A stretch of DNA of 64,000 bases from Polyangia bacterium (GCA_030424595.1 JAUHWG010000023.1:121541-185540), one strand, 5' to 3'; counted from the stretch's first letter, positions 16,538-24,815 are shown. Notes: generated by a model from the sequence alone, not told the origin. Translations and numbers: made by a program.

Positions 16538-17182
16538 TTGCGAGGACGGCTGCGCTGTAAGTGGCTGACCGCATCCATCGTGACGGTGCCAGGCGAGCGG
16601 GTCGTCCGTGTCCTCGAACAACTCATCCAAGAGCGCGGTGCCCCGGAGTTGACCTCGGTCGACAACGACCCCGAGACATCCGGAGGCGTCCCTACAGGAT
16701 CCTCCTCTGGAGGTAGCAGTTCGACGTCAAGCGTGTCTTCAGTGGGTTCTTCCTCAGATAGTGCTACGGGTGTTTCCTCGACAACCGCAAGCACCTCTGA
16801 CTCAGGGTGTCTCTTCATGGAATGTGACGCCGATATGCCGCCCTCAGTGGACGAGTGCAGCCTCTGGATGCAGGATTGCCCGAAGGGGCAGAAGTGCATG
16901 TCCTACTCTAACGATGGCGGCGCTGCATACACCGCAACAAAGTGCTTCCCGGTTGACTTGAACCCCGACATGGTAGGTGAAGAGTGCATCGCCTATGATA
17001 ATGGTGCTGATGGTCTAGACTCATGCGGCGAAGGAACAATGTGCTGGATTCTGGACTGGGAGTCGATTGAAGGGCTGTGTGCGCCCTTCTGTACAGGCGC
17101 TGTGGATGATCCAGGCTGCGCCCCTGGCACAGAATGTTACGTTAATGGCAGTGGCTTTGGAGTTGTCTGTCTCCCCCTGTGA
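16538..17182 (+). pseudogene. Chimera of IS3-type transposase relic and a Cys-rich lipoprotein
   Basis: The 5' part of this open frame reads ASIVTVPGERVVRVLEQL then IQERGAPELTSVDNDPE, matching the IS3-family integrase core that ends in the DNGPE catalytic motif (here DNDPE). At about 16680 it switches to a Ser-rich linker (GSSSGGSSSTSSVSS) and a Cys-rich head (CSLWMQDCPKGQKCMSY ... CGEGTMCWILDW) typical of the neighbouring lipoproteins. The head has no signal peptide of its own. So an IS3 fragment replaced the lipoprotein leader and the fused frame is probably not exported. The start is doubtful (TTG 16538). Confidence 0.6.
16556..16680 (+). mobile_element. IS3-family transposase remnant
   Basis: About 40 codons of a DDE integrase domain (RVVRVLEQLIQERGAPE...VDNDPE). 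Flanking transposase sequence and terminal inverted repeats are not visible. Confidence 0.55.
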
Positions 17183-17370
17183 TTGGCTCGGTCGGTGGCA
17201 CGCTCGACTCCCCAAAGACTCGCGGAGGCCTTCGATGCAGTTCTCACTGCTTTTTTCGGACAGGTCTCCCCGAAGGTCTCCCCGAGGTACGCTGGTGACC
17301 TTCGACAAGGACCTGACAAGAGCGATGCGCCAGCTAGGTAGCGCAGTACGACGACCATGAGGAGCATAAT

Positions 17371-17835
17371 ATGATTTCGCAGGAACTAAAGAATTCAATC
17401 CTTTCCCGAGACTTCTCTCAGGTGGAGGCTTTTTTGCTAAAGCTCGGTCAAAGTGAGGACGTTGAGGACGCCGTTTCCCTCGCACACCGAGCTGGTTCAA
17501 TCCGCGCATTGGTGACAGTCCTTCGTGTCACAGACCACCAAGGGGACCGTGACTGGGAAAAACTCTTCATCGAATATGTTGGAGAGCTTTCCCAAGATTC
17601 GACGGCGGCAAGCTGGTTCGACGGGATTGAAGCGTTTCTTTGGCAATCGCTGAATGCGGAACCTAGAGATGAATCTTCTCCGTTCGCCAGTCTCGCCGAC
17701 CTCGAAAAATCGCAGGCTGAAGACCTCCGCTTCTTGAGCAGTCGGACAGGCGGGTGGCCGGTTTGGTACCAAGCTGATTTGGCCCCCAAAGTCGTCCCCC
17801 TAACCGAGTGGAAGAGATTGCAGGCGCGCGGGTAA
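17371..17835 (+). CDS. Small cytoplasmic protein of unknown function, lower-GC
   Basis: 154 residues (MISQELKNSILSRDFSQVEA) with a strong AGGAG 8 nt upstream of the ATG. Mostly helical pattern, no signal peptide, acidic; ends GGWPVWYQADLAPKVVPLTE. Not recognised. GC content and codon choice (TTT, AAA, ATT) differ sharply from the core genes, which suggests horizontal transfer. It could be an orphan immunity-like protein, but that is only inference from size, acidity and setting. Confidence 0.6.
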   Translation: MISQELKNSILSRDFSQVEAFLLKLGQSEDVEDAVSLAHRAGSIRALVTVLRVTDHQGDRDWEKLFIEYVGELSQDSTAASWFDGIEAFLWQSLNAEPRDESSPFASLADLEKSQAEDLRFLSSRTGGWPVWYQADLAPKVVPLTEWKRLQARG

Positions 17836-18049
17836 GAAGTTCAAGCCGGGAATTTGGGCAAGGCGCCGGGTACTCGGAGGCTCGTGGAGGCTGAAGCGCT
17901 GACGGCGCATGGACGCTCCATGAGGTGCGCCAACCGCTTCATCAGTCCCACGAGATGCCTTCGCAAGCCAGTTCACCGCCCTTGCCGGGCCTCGCGACGC
18001 GACGTCGACGGTAGGACGCGCGAAGCCGACCGCGACGCCTCGGCGCGCG

Positions 18050-18170
18050 CTTACGCGAACAACCCCAACTGCCCAAGAGGACAGGCTCGCGGCGGCGCGC
18101 GGGCGCCTTCATCTGCCCGCCGCACTTCGAGCAGACCGTGACATCGACGGCGAGACGGACGACGAGGGCC
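18050..18170 (-). mobile_element. Possible IS91-type transposase remnant
   Basis: The reverse strand reads LVVRLAVDVTVCSKCGGQMK, close to the C-terminal (L)RRxFxxDVxxCxxCGGxM(R/K) zinc-binding motif of IS91/ISCR-like transposases. Only about 25 codons are recognisable, and part of the match overlaps the end of the palindromic element, so this is tentative. Confidence 0.35.
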
Positions 18171-18208
18171 AGCGAGAGCGCGCGGGACTTTTGCCACGGC
18201 CTCCTAGA
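18150..18208. repeat. CTAG palindromic element, right-end fragment
   Basis: Contains GACGAGGGCC, GCGCGCGGGACTTTTGCC and terminal ACGGCCTCCTAG, matching the right end of the full elements at 21723-21886 and 24092-24257. The left two thirds are absent. Confidence 0.75.
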
Positions 18209-18274
18209 CCATCGCCGTCAAGCTGACCAAGGCGTGGTTCGCCCGCCTTCGTCCGCGGTGTACGATCGACGACG

Positions 18275-18766
18275 ATGTCCTGGCAGCCGACCGTCTTCAT
18301 CGCCCTCGCCGTCGTTCGCCTCGGTCACCGCTTTCTCATCGTCCACGAGCGCAAGCACGGCCAGCGCTGGTACCTCCCCGCAGGACGCGTCGATCCGGGG
18401 GAGACGCTCGTCGAGGCCGCGCGCCGCGAGACCCTGGAGGAGGCCGGGATCCCGATCGTCGTCGACGGGATCGTCCGCATCGAGCATACGCCCCTCGCCG
18501 ACTACAACCGCGTCCGCGGGATCTTCGTCGCCCACCCGGCCGACGACACGCCGCCGAAGTCGACGCCCGATCACCACTCGCAGGCCGCCGCCTGGGTGAC
18601 CCTGGAGGAGCTCGACGACGCCGCGCGCTACCCGATGCGCGGCGCCGAAGTTCGCGCGCTCTTCGAGCACGTCAGCGCCGGCGCGCCGATCTACCCGCTG
18701 AGCCTTCTGACCTACGAGGGGGCGGCCTACAGCGCTGGCGCCAAGCCGCCTACGGGGCCCTCATGA
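18275..18766 (+). CDS. NUDIX hydrolase
   Basis: 163 residues. A complete Nudix box spans residues 37-59 (GRVDPGETLVEAARRETLEE followed by AGI), fitting GX5EX7REUXEEXGU, so Mg-dependent hydrolysis of a nucleoside diphosphate-linked substrate is expected. The substrate cannot be read from the sequence. Size and layout resemble mammalian NUDT18-like 8-oxo-dGDP hydrolases in the QRWYLPAGRVDPGET start, but this is weak. The gene lies alone after a palindromic-element fragment. Confidence 0.9.
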   Translation: MSWQPTVFIALAVVRLGHRFLIVHERKHGQRWYLPAGRVDPGETLVEAARRETLEEAGIPIVVDGIVRIEHTPLADYNRVRGIFVAHPADDTPPKSTPDHHSQAAAWVTLEELDDAARYPMRGAEVRALFEHVSAGAPIYPLSLLTYEGAAYSAGAKPPTGPS

Positions 18767-19034
18767 CGGGGAGGCGCGCATGCTGAGCGCGACGCCCCTG
18801 CCCCCAGTGCCTAGTGCCCCGTGGTCGCCGGGTTGGTGCGAGCTTGTATGCTCCGACGTCAAGGGCGAGGACGAGCCTCGCGGGCCTGGCGACGGTCGCG
18901 TTCTCCGCTCTCTTCTGTCCTCACGGTCAGCCGATTCGCTGGAGCCGAGAGCGCAGGCTCGCATCGCCCGACCTCGCGATCTCGCGCCTTCACGTCCGAT
19001 GCGAAGTATGAGGCTCTCCTGGTACGCTCCCCCC

Positions 19035-19466
19035 ATGGTCCGTTCGTTCGTCGCGCTCCTCCCAGCACTGGCACTCTTCGCCGGCGGCTGCTCTGTCTCG
19101 TCGCTCCTCAACAAGATCGAGGATGAGTCCGACAAGGTCGTCGATCTGATCTGTGAGTGCGGGATCGAGAACATCAACGGGATGACCTGCGAGGAGACCT
19201 TCACCGTCTCGCTCTTCGGCGGCGCCGATCGTGACTGTGTCGAGGACGCGCTGAACGTCGACAAGGAGAGCTCCAGGGAGAACCTCGAGTGCAGCCTCGA
19301 CGTGATGAAGGAGTACAGGAAATGTATCGAGGACAACCTCGTCTGTGATGATCCGGCGTCGTACTCGGGGTGCGCCTCCATCTTCGAGGACTTCAACGCC
19401 TGCCCGCAGGTCAGCGATGAGGTCAACAACGCGGTCGGGGAGTGCTTCCCCGATGACGGCAACTAG
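19035..19466 (+). CDS. Small Cys-containing lipoprotein
   Basis: 143 residues from ATG 19035 (MVRSFVALLPALALFAGGCS; lipobox FAGGC). The mature part is acidic with about ten Cys spaced through helices (LICECGIENINGMTCEETF, CSLDVMKEYRKCIEDNLVC), suggesting a disulfide-stapled helical fold. No known family. The open frame extends upstream to 18780 but that part lacks coding character; the lipoprotein leader fixes the start. Confidence 0.75.
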   Translation: MVRSFVALLPALALFAGGCSVSSLLNKIEDESDKVVDLICECGIENINGMTCEETFTVSLFGGADRDCVEDALNVDKESSRENLECSLDVMKEYRKCIEDNLVCDDPASYSGCASIFEDFNACPQVSDEVNNAVGECFPDDGN

Positions 19467-19671
19467 GACGTCCGCCGAACTTCCCCCGGGGGACCTGAGG
19501 GCCCGCCGCACCCGGACCTCGCGGACCCAGCCGTCCTCATCATCGACGACGATGTGATCGAGGGCGGAGCATCGGACCCTGAGGCGCTCGCCGAGGCGGC
19601 GTGCGGAGCCATCGAACGCCAGGGAGACCGCCTCGCAGCCCGAGCTCGGGCCAAGCGGCGTGTTCCGGCGT

Positions 19672-21183
19672 ATGCTGGGCGCCGTGTCGAAGCTCGCCCC
19701 CCTCACCTGCTCGCTGCTCCTCGTCGTCGCCTGCGGCCCGGCGGAGCCCAACCCCGCGGGGAAGGCCCCAGCGACCGCAGCCGCCAAGGCGGCCGATGTC
19801 GACGTCGACGCCGCGAGCGATGACCCGGCGCAGAAGACCCCGCTCGCCGACACAGGCGAGACCCCCCCAGGGCCTGAGCGGCCGTGGATCCACGACGATT
19901 GGCCGGCCGCCAAGGCGAAGGCGCTCGCCGAGGGCAAGCCCGTGCTCATCGACATGTGGGCGCCGTGGTGCCACACCTGCCTCTCTATGCAGCAGACGGT
20001 GCTGCGCGCCCCCTCGCTCGCCGCCGCCGACGGGGACTTTGTCTGGTTGGCCGCCGACACCGACAGGCCGGTGAACGCGGAGCTCTCGGCGGCGCTACCG
20101 ATGAGCATGTGGCCGACCTTCTTCGTCGTCGACCCCGCCGATCTCGCGGTCCAAGCCCGCTTCGCCGGCGCCGCCTCGCTCGAGCAATTCACGGGCTTCA
20201 TGACCAGCGGCAGAGAGTCGTTCAAGCGGCGGGCCGAAGACGCGGCGACGGCCGACGATCCCCCGAGCCTGCTGCGCCGAGCGCTCGCCGAGGAGGCCGC
20301 GGGCAGGCTTGACGAGGCGGACGCGCTCCTCGCCCGGGCCCTCGAGACCGCGGACCCGCTCTGGTCACGACGCCCCGACACCTGGGTCGGCCGCCTCCGC
20401 CTCCTGCGCAAGGCCGAGCGCTGGGACGAGTGTGTCGACCTCGCCCGCTCTGGCCTGCCGGAGGTCGAGCGAGCCCGCTCCGCCAGCGTCACCGACTTCT
20501 CCTTCTACGGCCGGACCTGCAGCGTCAAGGTCGTGTCGGCGAAGGGCAAGGCCAAGGGCGTCACGCTGCGGGCCGAGCTCGACGCGGCCCTCGCCCGCCT
20601 CGACGCCGACGCTGAGGCCCAGATGACGATCGACGATCGTAGCGACATGCTCGCCAACTGGCGCGAGCTCGCCCTCGCCAGCGACGATCCCGAGCGCGCC
20701 AAGGGGCTGGCGATCCGCCAGCGTGATCTGCTCAACACCTCCTGGGAGGCCGCCTCCAAGCCGGAGGAGGCGCTCACCTACATGTGGCCGCGAGCCGAGG
20801 TCCACGTCTTCCTGGGCGAGGGGGAGAAGCTCGTCGCCGACTATGAGCATATGGTCCGCGACCTGCCCAAGAGCTACGAGCCGCCCTACCGCCTCGCCTG
20901 GCTCCTCCTCCAGCTAGAGCGCTACGACGAGGCCCGCCCCCACGCCCGCGCAGCGGTCGACAGGCTCTACGGCCCGCGCAAGGCCAGGGCCCTGACCCTG
21001 CTCGCCGAGGCCGAGGCGGGCGCAGGCGATCCGAGCGCAGCCCGCGAGGCGCGGGCGCAGCTCGTCGCGCTCTGGGAGTCGCTGCCGGAGGGACAGCGCG
21101 ATGAGGCCGCGCTCGCGAAGGCGAAGGCCGACCTCGCCAAGCTCGACGCGGCTGACAAGGCGGCGGTCAAGATGAGGCCCTAG
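19672..21183 (+). CDS. Thioredoxin-like lipoprotein with TPR-like C-terminal half
   Basis: 503 residues from ATG 19672 (GTG 19660 is also possible). Lipobox VVACG, a Pro/Ala linker, then a thioredoxin-fold domain: KPVLIDMWAPWCHTCLSMQQT carries the CxxC active site (CHTC), with a cis-Pro candidate in MSMWPTFFVV. This part resembles the C-terminal domain of DsbD. The remaining 300 residues are helical pairs (TPR-like) including EALTYMWPRAEVHVFLGEGE and PYRLAWLLLQLERYDEARPHA. It likely acts as an envelope disulfide reductase or isomerase scaffolded to partners (inference). Its stop lies inside a 10-bp triplication. Confidence 0.82.
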   Translation: MLGAVSKLAPLTCSLLLVVACGPAEPNPAGKAPATAAAKAADVDVDAASDDPAQKTPLADTGETPPGPERPWIHDDWPAAKAKALAEGKPVLIDMWAPWCHTCLSMQQTVLRAPSLAAADGDFVWLAADTDRPVNAELSAALPMSMWPTFFVVDPADLAVQARFAGAASLEQFTGFMTSGRESFKRRAEDAATADDPPSLLRRALAEEAAGRLDEADALLARALETADPLWSRRPDTWVGRLRLLRKAERWDECVDLARSGLPEVERARSASVTDFSFYGRTCSVKVVSAKGKAKGVTLRAELDAALARLDADAEAQMTIDDRSDMLANWRELALASDDPERAKGLAIRQRDLLNTSWEAASKPEEALTYMWPRAEVHVFLGEGEKLVADYEHMVRDLPKSYEPPYRLAWLLLQLERYDEARPHARAAVDRLYGPRKARALTLLAEAEAGAGDPSAAREARAQLVALWESLPEGQRDEAALAKAKADLAKLDAADKAAVKMRP

Positions 21184-21203
21184 CAGGCCCTAGCAGGCCC
21201 TAG
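21174..21203. repeat. AGGCCCTAGC tandem triplication over a stop codon
   Basis: Three perfect 10-bp units; the TAG stop of the thioredoxin-like gene is in the first. Each unit contains CTAG, the same tetranucleotide that bounds the palindromic elements. Confidence 0.85.
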
Positions 21204-21284
21204 CCGTTCCAGATGTCGGCCGGGTCTTCTAGCCAACCCAAGTTTCACCATCGAAGACCCAAGAACCCCGCTATCGTGCCGACG

Positions 21285-21680
21285 ATGGCTCCCCCCAAGG
21301 CGACAACCGGCAAGAAGACCGTCGACGGGTACGTCGCGACCCTCGGCGACTGGCGCGGAGCGGTGGTCGGGGAGCTCCTCGCGATCATCCGCGGGGCCGC
21401 CCCGGACGACGCCACCGCCAGCATCAAGTGGGCGCAGCCGGTGTTCGAGCACAACGGGCCCTTCGCCTATGTCCGCGCCTTCAGCAAGCACGTGAACCTC
21501 GGCTTCTGGCGCGGCGCGGAGCTGGCCCACCTGGATCCCCGCTTGCAGAGCGGCGGTCAGCAGATGGCGCATATCAAGATCAGCGCGGCGGAGGAGGTCG
21601 ACCCCGAGGCCTTCGCCGCCCTCGTCGCGGCGGCGGTCGAGCTCAACCTCAAGCTCGGAAGCCCGACCAAGCGCAGCTAG
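21285..21680 (+). CDS. DUF1801 domain protein (YdhG-like)
   Basis: 131 residues from ATG 21285 (MAPPKATTGKKTVDGYVATL). Matches the DUF1801 core: ASIKWAQPVFEHNGPFAYV, FSKHVNLGFWRGAEL and the C-terminal HIKISAAEEVDPEAFAALV. Such small proteins share the fold of frataxin-like iron chaperones, but the biochemical role is not established. It is convergent with the HisC-like gene, the two separated by a full palindromic element. Confidence 0.85.
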   Translation: MAPPKATTGKKTVDGYVATLGDWRGAVVGELLAIIRGAAPDDATASIKWAQPVFEHNGPFAYVRAFSKHVNLGFWRGAELAHLDPRLQSGGQQMAHIKISAAEEVDPEAFAALVAAAVELNLKLGSPTKRS

Positions 21681-21722
21681 CCCCCTCCGAGCGTCGACAG
21701 ACGGCTCCGTCGGTCGCGCACG

Positions 21723-21886
21723 CTAGGAGGCCGTGGTGAAAGTCCCGTGGGCTCTCGCGAAGCGATCGTCGGTCCTCTTGGCTTCGACGAAGCGCCGCTG
21801 TACAGGGCCGTACCGCAAGTCTTGGCGGAGCCGAGAGGGCCGACGAGGGCCGGAGAGCGCGCGGGACGTTTGCTACGGCCTCCTAG
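21723..21886. repeat. CTAG palindromic element, full copy A
   Basis: 164 bp. Begins CTAGGAGGCCGTGGTGAAAG and its reverse complement begins CTAGGAGGCCGTAGCAAACG; the arms stay paired for about 70 bp each, so the whole element can fold into one long imperfect hairpin around a centre near GTACAGGGCCGTAC. The right-hand CTAG contains the stop codon (TAG) of the leftward HisC-like gene. It lies between two convergent genes, where it could act as a bidirectional terminator. Confidence 0.9.
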
Positions 21887-23001
21887 GAGACCTCGGCGAG
21901 CTCGCCCTCCTCGCGGCTCGCCGCGAGCACCTCGCCCAGGGCATCGACCACCGCGCGGTTGTCCTCGGCGAGGCCGACGGTGATCCGCAGGGCGTCCTCC
22001 ATTCCGTAGGGCTCGAGGGTGCGGAGCATGATCCCGCGCTCTCGGAGGGCCGCGGCGATCGGCGCGGCCTCGCGATCCAGGCGGACGAGGACGAAGTTGG
22101 CGTCGCTCGTCGTCACGGCGAGGCCCATCGCCAGGAGGCCGCGGGTCAGGACCGCCCGCTCGCGGCGGTTGTGGAGGTGGCTGCGGGCGACGAAGAGCTC
22201 GTCCTCGAGGGCGGCCTGGGCCGCCCTTTGGGCGATGGCCGAGACCCGGAAGGGCATGACGAAGCGGCCGAGGCCGGCGATCGTCGCCGCGTCGCCGAGG
22301 AGGTAGCCGACGCGCAGGCCGGCGAGCGCGAAGATCTTGGAGAAGGTGCGGAGGACGACGAGGTTGCGGTGACGACGGACGAGCGCGGCGGCGTCGACCC
22401 GACGCTCGGGGGCGAGGTACTCGATGTAGGCCTCGTCGAGGACCACGAGCACCCGCTCGGGGACGCGAGCCAGGAGGTGGCCGAGCATCTTCGGGTCGAC
22501 GCTGGTCCCCGTCGGGTTGTTGGGGTTGGCGATGTACACGAGGCCGACCGAGGGGTCCTGGACCGCTGCGAGCATCGCCCCGAGGTCGAGGCGCTCGTCG
22601 ACGAGGGGCACGTCGACGGAGCGAAGGCCAGCCTGGCTCGCGGCGACCCGGTAGGCGAGGAATGATCGAGTCGGCGCGATCACGGCGGCGCCGGGGCGCT
22701 GGGCGGCGGTGTGCATCGCCGCGATCTGGATCGCGTCGGTCCCCCCCGCGCAGACCAGGATCTCCTCCGCGCGGAGGCCGTGGCGCTCCGCGAGCGCCTG
22801 GCGCAGGGACTCGGAGGTGGGCTCGGGGTAGATGTTCGCGAGGCCAGCCCCGTCGGTGATCGCCGCCTGGGCGCCGCGCGGCGGACCGAGCGGGTTCTCG
22901 TTGCTCGCCAGCTTGATCACCCTGCGCCCGCCGAGGCGGCGACCTAGCGCCTCAGCGTCGCCGCCGGGCACGTAGCGGAGGATCGCGTCCCCGCTCGACA
23001 T
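21883..23001 (-). CDS. HisC-like PLP aminotransferase (class I/II)
   Basis: 372 residues from ATG 23001 (MSSGDAILRYVPGGDAEALG). Class I/II fold: IKLASNENPLGPP, PNNPTGTSV, LDEAYIEYL and the PLP-lysine motif RTFSKIFALAGLRVGY. Closest to histidinol-phosphate aminotransferase and its secondary-metabolism relatives. Its ATG overlaps the stop of the upstream GRAS gene in TGATG, so translation is coupled. No other his genes are near, which favours a special pathway with the GRAS protein over histidine synthesis. Its TAG stop is formed by the terminal CTAG of the palindromic element. Confidence 0.88.
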   Translation of the reverse strand: MSSGDAILRYVPGGDAEALGRRLGGRRVIKLASNENPLGPPRGAQAAITDGAGLANIYPEPTSESLRQALAERHGLRAEEILVCAGGTDAIQIAAMHTAAQRPGAAVIAPTRSFLAYRVAASQAGLRSVDVPLVDERLDLGAMLAAVQDPSVGLVYIANPNNPTGTSVDPKMLGHLLARVPERVLVVLDEAYIEYLAPERRVDAAALVRRHRNLVVLRTFSKIFALAGLRVGYLLGDAATIAGLGRFVMPFRVSAIAQRAAQAALEDELFVARSHLHNRRERAVLTRGLLAMGLAVTTSDANFVLVRLDREAAPIAAALRERGIMLRTLEPYGMEDALRITVGLAEDNRAVVDALGEVLAASREEGELAEVS

Positions 23002-24281
23002 CAGCGCGCCCCCTTCCACGCGGAGAAGGAGAGGACAGGGGCGCCGCGCCACGTGAGCTGGACCGCCGCGCCGCGGCTCGCGAGGGCGAAGCCGTCCCCG
23101 CTGAGCTCGGCGCCGAGCCCCGACCGATCACAGGCGACGGGGGCAAAGCCGGCGGCGCTCAGGCGTCGCTGCCAGCGGGCGAGGGGCTCGTGCCGCTCGA
23201 CCCGCTCCGCTCCGTCGACGGCGAGGATGTTGGCCACCTCGCGGCCGAAGAAGCCGCGCTCCAGGGCGCTGCGGACCGCAGGATCGTCGGCGAGCACCTC
23301 GCCCAGAATCGCGAAGACCAGCCCGTAATGACGGCGGGCGCCGACGAGGCGGCGGCTGAGCTCGCGGTGGTTGTGGTCGGCCTCAGGCTCGACGAGCGTG
23401 AGCAGCTCAGGGCGGAGCGCCGCGAGGCGGCAGAGCACCCGGCCGCGCGCGTCCTCCTCGTCCACGTCGCCATCGCCGGCGTCTACGTGGTGGAGGGCGA
23501 GAGAAGCGTTGATCGCGAGGAGCTCTCCGGGGCGGCGGGTGAAGCCTTCGATCGCCTCGATCGGTCGGGCAAGGCCGACGAACTCGAGGTCAACGCCACG
23601 CGCCTCGGCGTGGGCGGCGAGGCGCAGACCGAGCTCAGCGAGCGCCCGCTCGACCTCGCCGGCCGCGTCCGGGACGTCGACGCCGGTGATCCGAACGCGG
23701 GGGCCGGCGCCGCTGAGGGCCGCGAGGCGGTCGATGAGGTCGATCCACTGGACGCCCGCGCCGACGCCGATGTCGACGATGTGCAGCGACTCCGCGTCGG
23801 CTGCTGCGGCCAGGATCGCACGGTTGGCGGCGGCGTAGCCGAAGCGGATCAGCGGCGTGCGCTCGGCGAGGAGGGCGAAGGCCGCGATCATCCGGTCCTC
23901 GTCGCGATCATCGCCGGCGTAGAGGTTGCCGCGCGCCTCGCCGTCGCCGTCGACCCGCGCGAGGAGGGCCGACCGGATCAGCGCGTCGAGCCTGGCGCTG
24001 GGGCTATCGTCGCCGGGGCGGACGCTGAGGAGCGCCCGCACGTCGGCGTCGCGCCCCGCTTCGGCAGCGGTCGCGGCGGTCAAGAGGGTGTCTTGCAGCC
24101 CGTGGCGAAGGTCCCGTGTGCTCTCGCGACGCGATCGTTGACCCTCTTGGCTTCGACGAAACGCCGCTGTACTGGGCCGTTCCGCAGGTCTCGGCGGGGC
24201 CGAGAGGGCCGACGAGGGCAAGCGGGAGTGCGCGGGACTTTCGCCGCGGTCTGCTAGGGGGGTCGTGTGAAGCTCGGGCAT
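23001..24281 (-). CDS. Bacterial GRAS family protein with element-encoded N-terminal insertion
   Basis: 426 residues from ATG 24281. After residue 64 the sequence follows the plant/bacterial GRAS order: DTLLTAATAAEAG, the VHIID-type motif LHIVDIGVGAGVQW (about 167-180), RITGVD, LLAINASLALHHV, LTLVEPEADHNHRELSRRL, RHEPLARWQRRL and the C-terminal LTWRGAPVLSFSAWKG (SAW motif). Bacterial GRAS proteins are a Rossmann methyltransferase-like group described by comparative genomics; small-molecule binding or methylation is proposed. Residues 10-63 are encoded by a CTAG palindromic element; without it the start would read MPELHTTPLDTLLTAA. A TTG at 24083 is an alternative start. Coupled to the HisC-like gene. 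Confidence 0.82.
   Translation of the reverse strand: MPELHTTPLADRGESPAHSRLPSSALSAPPRPAERPSTAAFRRSQEGQRSRRESTRDLRHGLQDTLLTAATAAEAGRDADVRALLSVRPGDDSPSARLDALIRSALLARVDGDGEARGNLYAGDDRDEDRMIAAFALLAERTPLIRFGYAAANRAILAAAADAESLHIVDIGVGAGVQWIDLIDRLAALSGAGPRVRITGVDVPDAAGEVERALAELGLRLAAHAEARGVDLEFVGLARPIEAIEGFTRRPGELLAINASLALHHVDAGDGDVDEEDARGRVLCRLAALRPELLTLVEPEADHNHRELSRRLVGARRHYGLVFAILGEVLADDPAVRSALERGFFGREVANILAVDGAERVERHEPLARWQRRLSAAGFAPVACDRSGLGAELSGDGFALASRGAAVQLTWRGAPVLSFSAWKGAR
24092..24257. repeat. CTAG palindromic element, full copy B, inside the GRAS reading frame
   Basis: 166 bp, ends CTTG (24092) and CTAG (24254-24257), terminal inverted repeats and centre (TTCGACGAAACGCCGCTGTAC) as in copy A. 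The GRAS frame runs through it without a stop. Length minus one 4-bp target copy is 162 bp, exactly 54 codons. Confidence 0.9.
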
Positions 24282-24440
24282 CGCGGTCTCTGTCAGGGGA
24301 GTTCCGCTCGACCCGAGATTGATTCAGCCGCGCCGAGAAAAAGCGCAGGGCCTTGCTAGGACCTCTGCACAGCGCACGAGCGCCAATAGCGGGAGCGCGA
24401 CTCTGCGCGCTGCGTTGCTCCGCACCGAACCTGCGTCACG

Positions 24441-24815
24441 TCAGGACGAAGACGCGAGGATCCCCATCACCAACCGATCGAAGTCTCGGTCCAGCGATGA
24501 CGAGTGAAAGGTCTCGTGGAGCGCGAGGCGGACGATCGAGACCCGGTCCCCCGGCTCGACCCCGCGGCCGAGGATCGCCGCCCACCGCCGCTCACCGCCG
24601 CCGTCGTCGACCAGGAGATAGGTGTATCCCTTGGCCTGGATCGCCTCCACCGCGACCCCCTCCATGCGACCCGAGACGACGGTCGCACCGTTCTCGGCGA
24701 GGAGCGGCGACGGCCCCCTCTCCTGGCGAGCGGCGAGCGGAGTGCTCTCGCCGCAGGCGCAGGCGACCATCAGCAGCGCCAGGGAGATCCGCCGGCGTGG
24801 AGATCGAGCCCTCAT
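24441..24815 (-). CDS. NrfJ-like small lipoprotein
   Basis: 124 residues from ATG 24815 (MRARSPRRRISLALLMVACACG; lipobox VACAC). The mature domain has the pattern of NrfJ and related OB-fold proteins: EAIQAKGYTYLLVDDGGGE, WAAILGRGVEPGDRVSI and FHSSSLDRDFDRLVMGIL. Members are often next to cytochrome c nitrite reductase or other periplasmic redox genes, but none is seen here. The start overlaps the stop of the upstream lipoprotein as ATGA. Confidence 0.75.
   Translation of the reverse strand: MRARSPRRRISLALLMVACACGESTPLAARQERGPSPLLAENGATVVSGRMEGVAVEAIQAKGYTYLLVDDGGGERRWAAILGRGVEPGDRVSIVRLALHETFHSSSLDRDFDRLVMGILASSS

Larger units (their letters stand above)
17836..18274. other. Gene-free stretch with mobile-element remains
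   Basis: No intact gene. The right part contains an IS91-like transposase remnant on the - strand and the right end of the CTAG palindromic element (separate entries). The left part (17850-18030) shows no supported coding. Confidence 0.5.

Noticed and set aside
16133..17835. Complete toxin-immunity module
   Set aside because: Two small acidic low-GC proteins hint at immunity genes, but no toxin domain, secretion signal or repeat-containing toxin scaffold is visible.
18780..19034. N-terminal extension of the 19035 lipoprotein
   Set aside because: The upstream frame is Arg/Ser-rich, lacks a ribosome site and would bury the lipobox.
23001..24083. GRAS start at TTG 24083 as the only valid start
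   Set aside because: Possible, but the ATG at 24281 and the exact 54-codon in-frame element insertion argue for the longer start; kept as an alternative.
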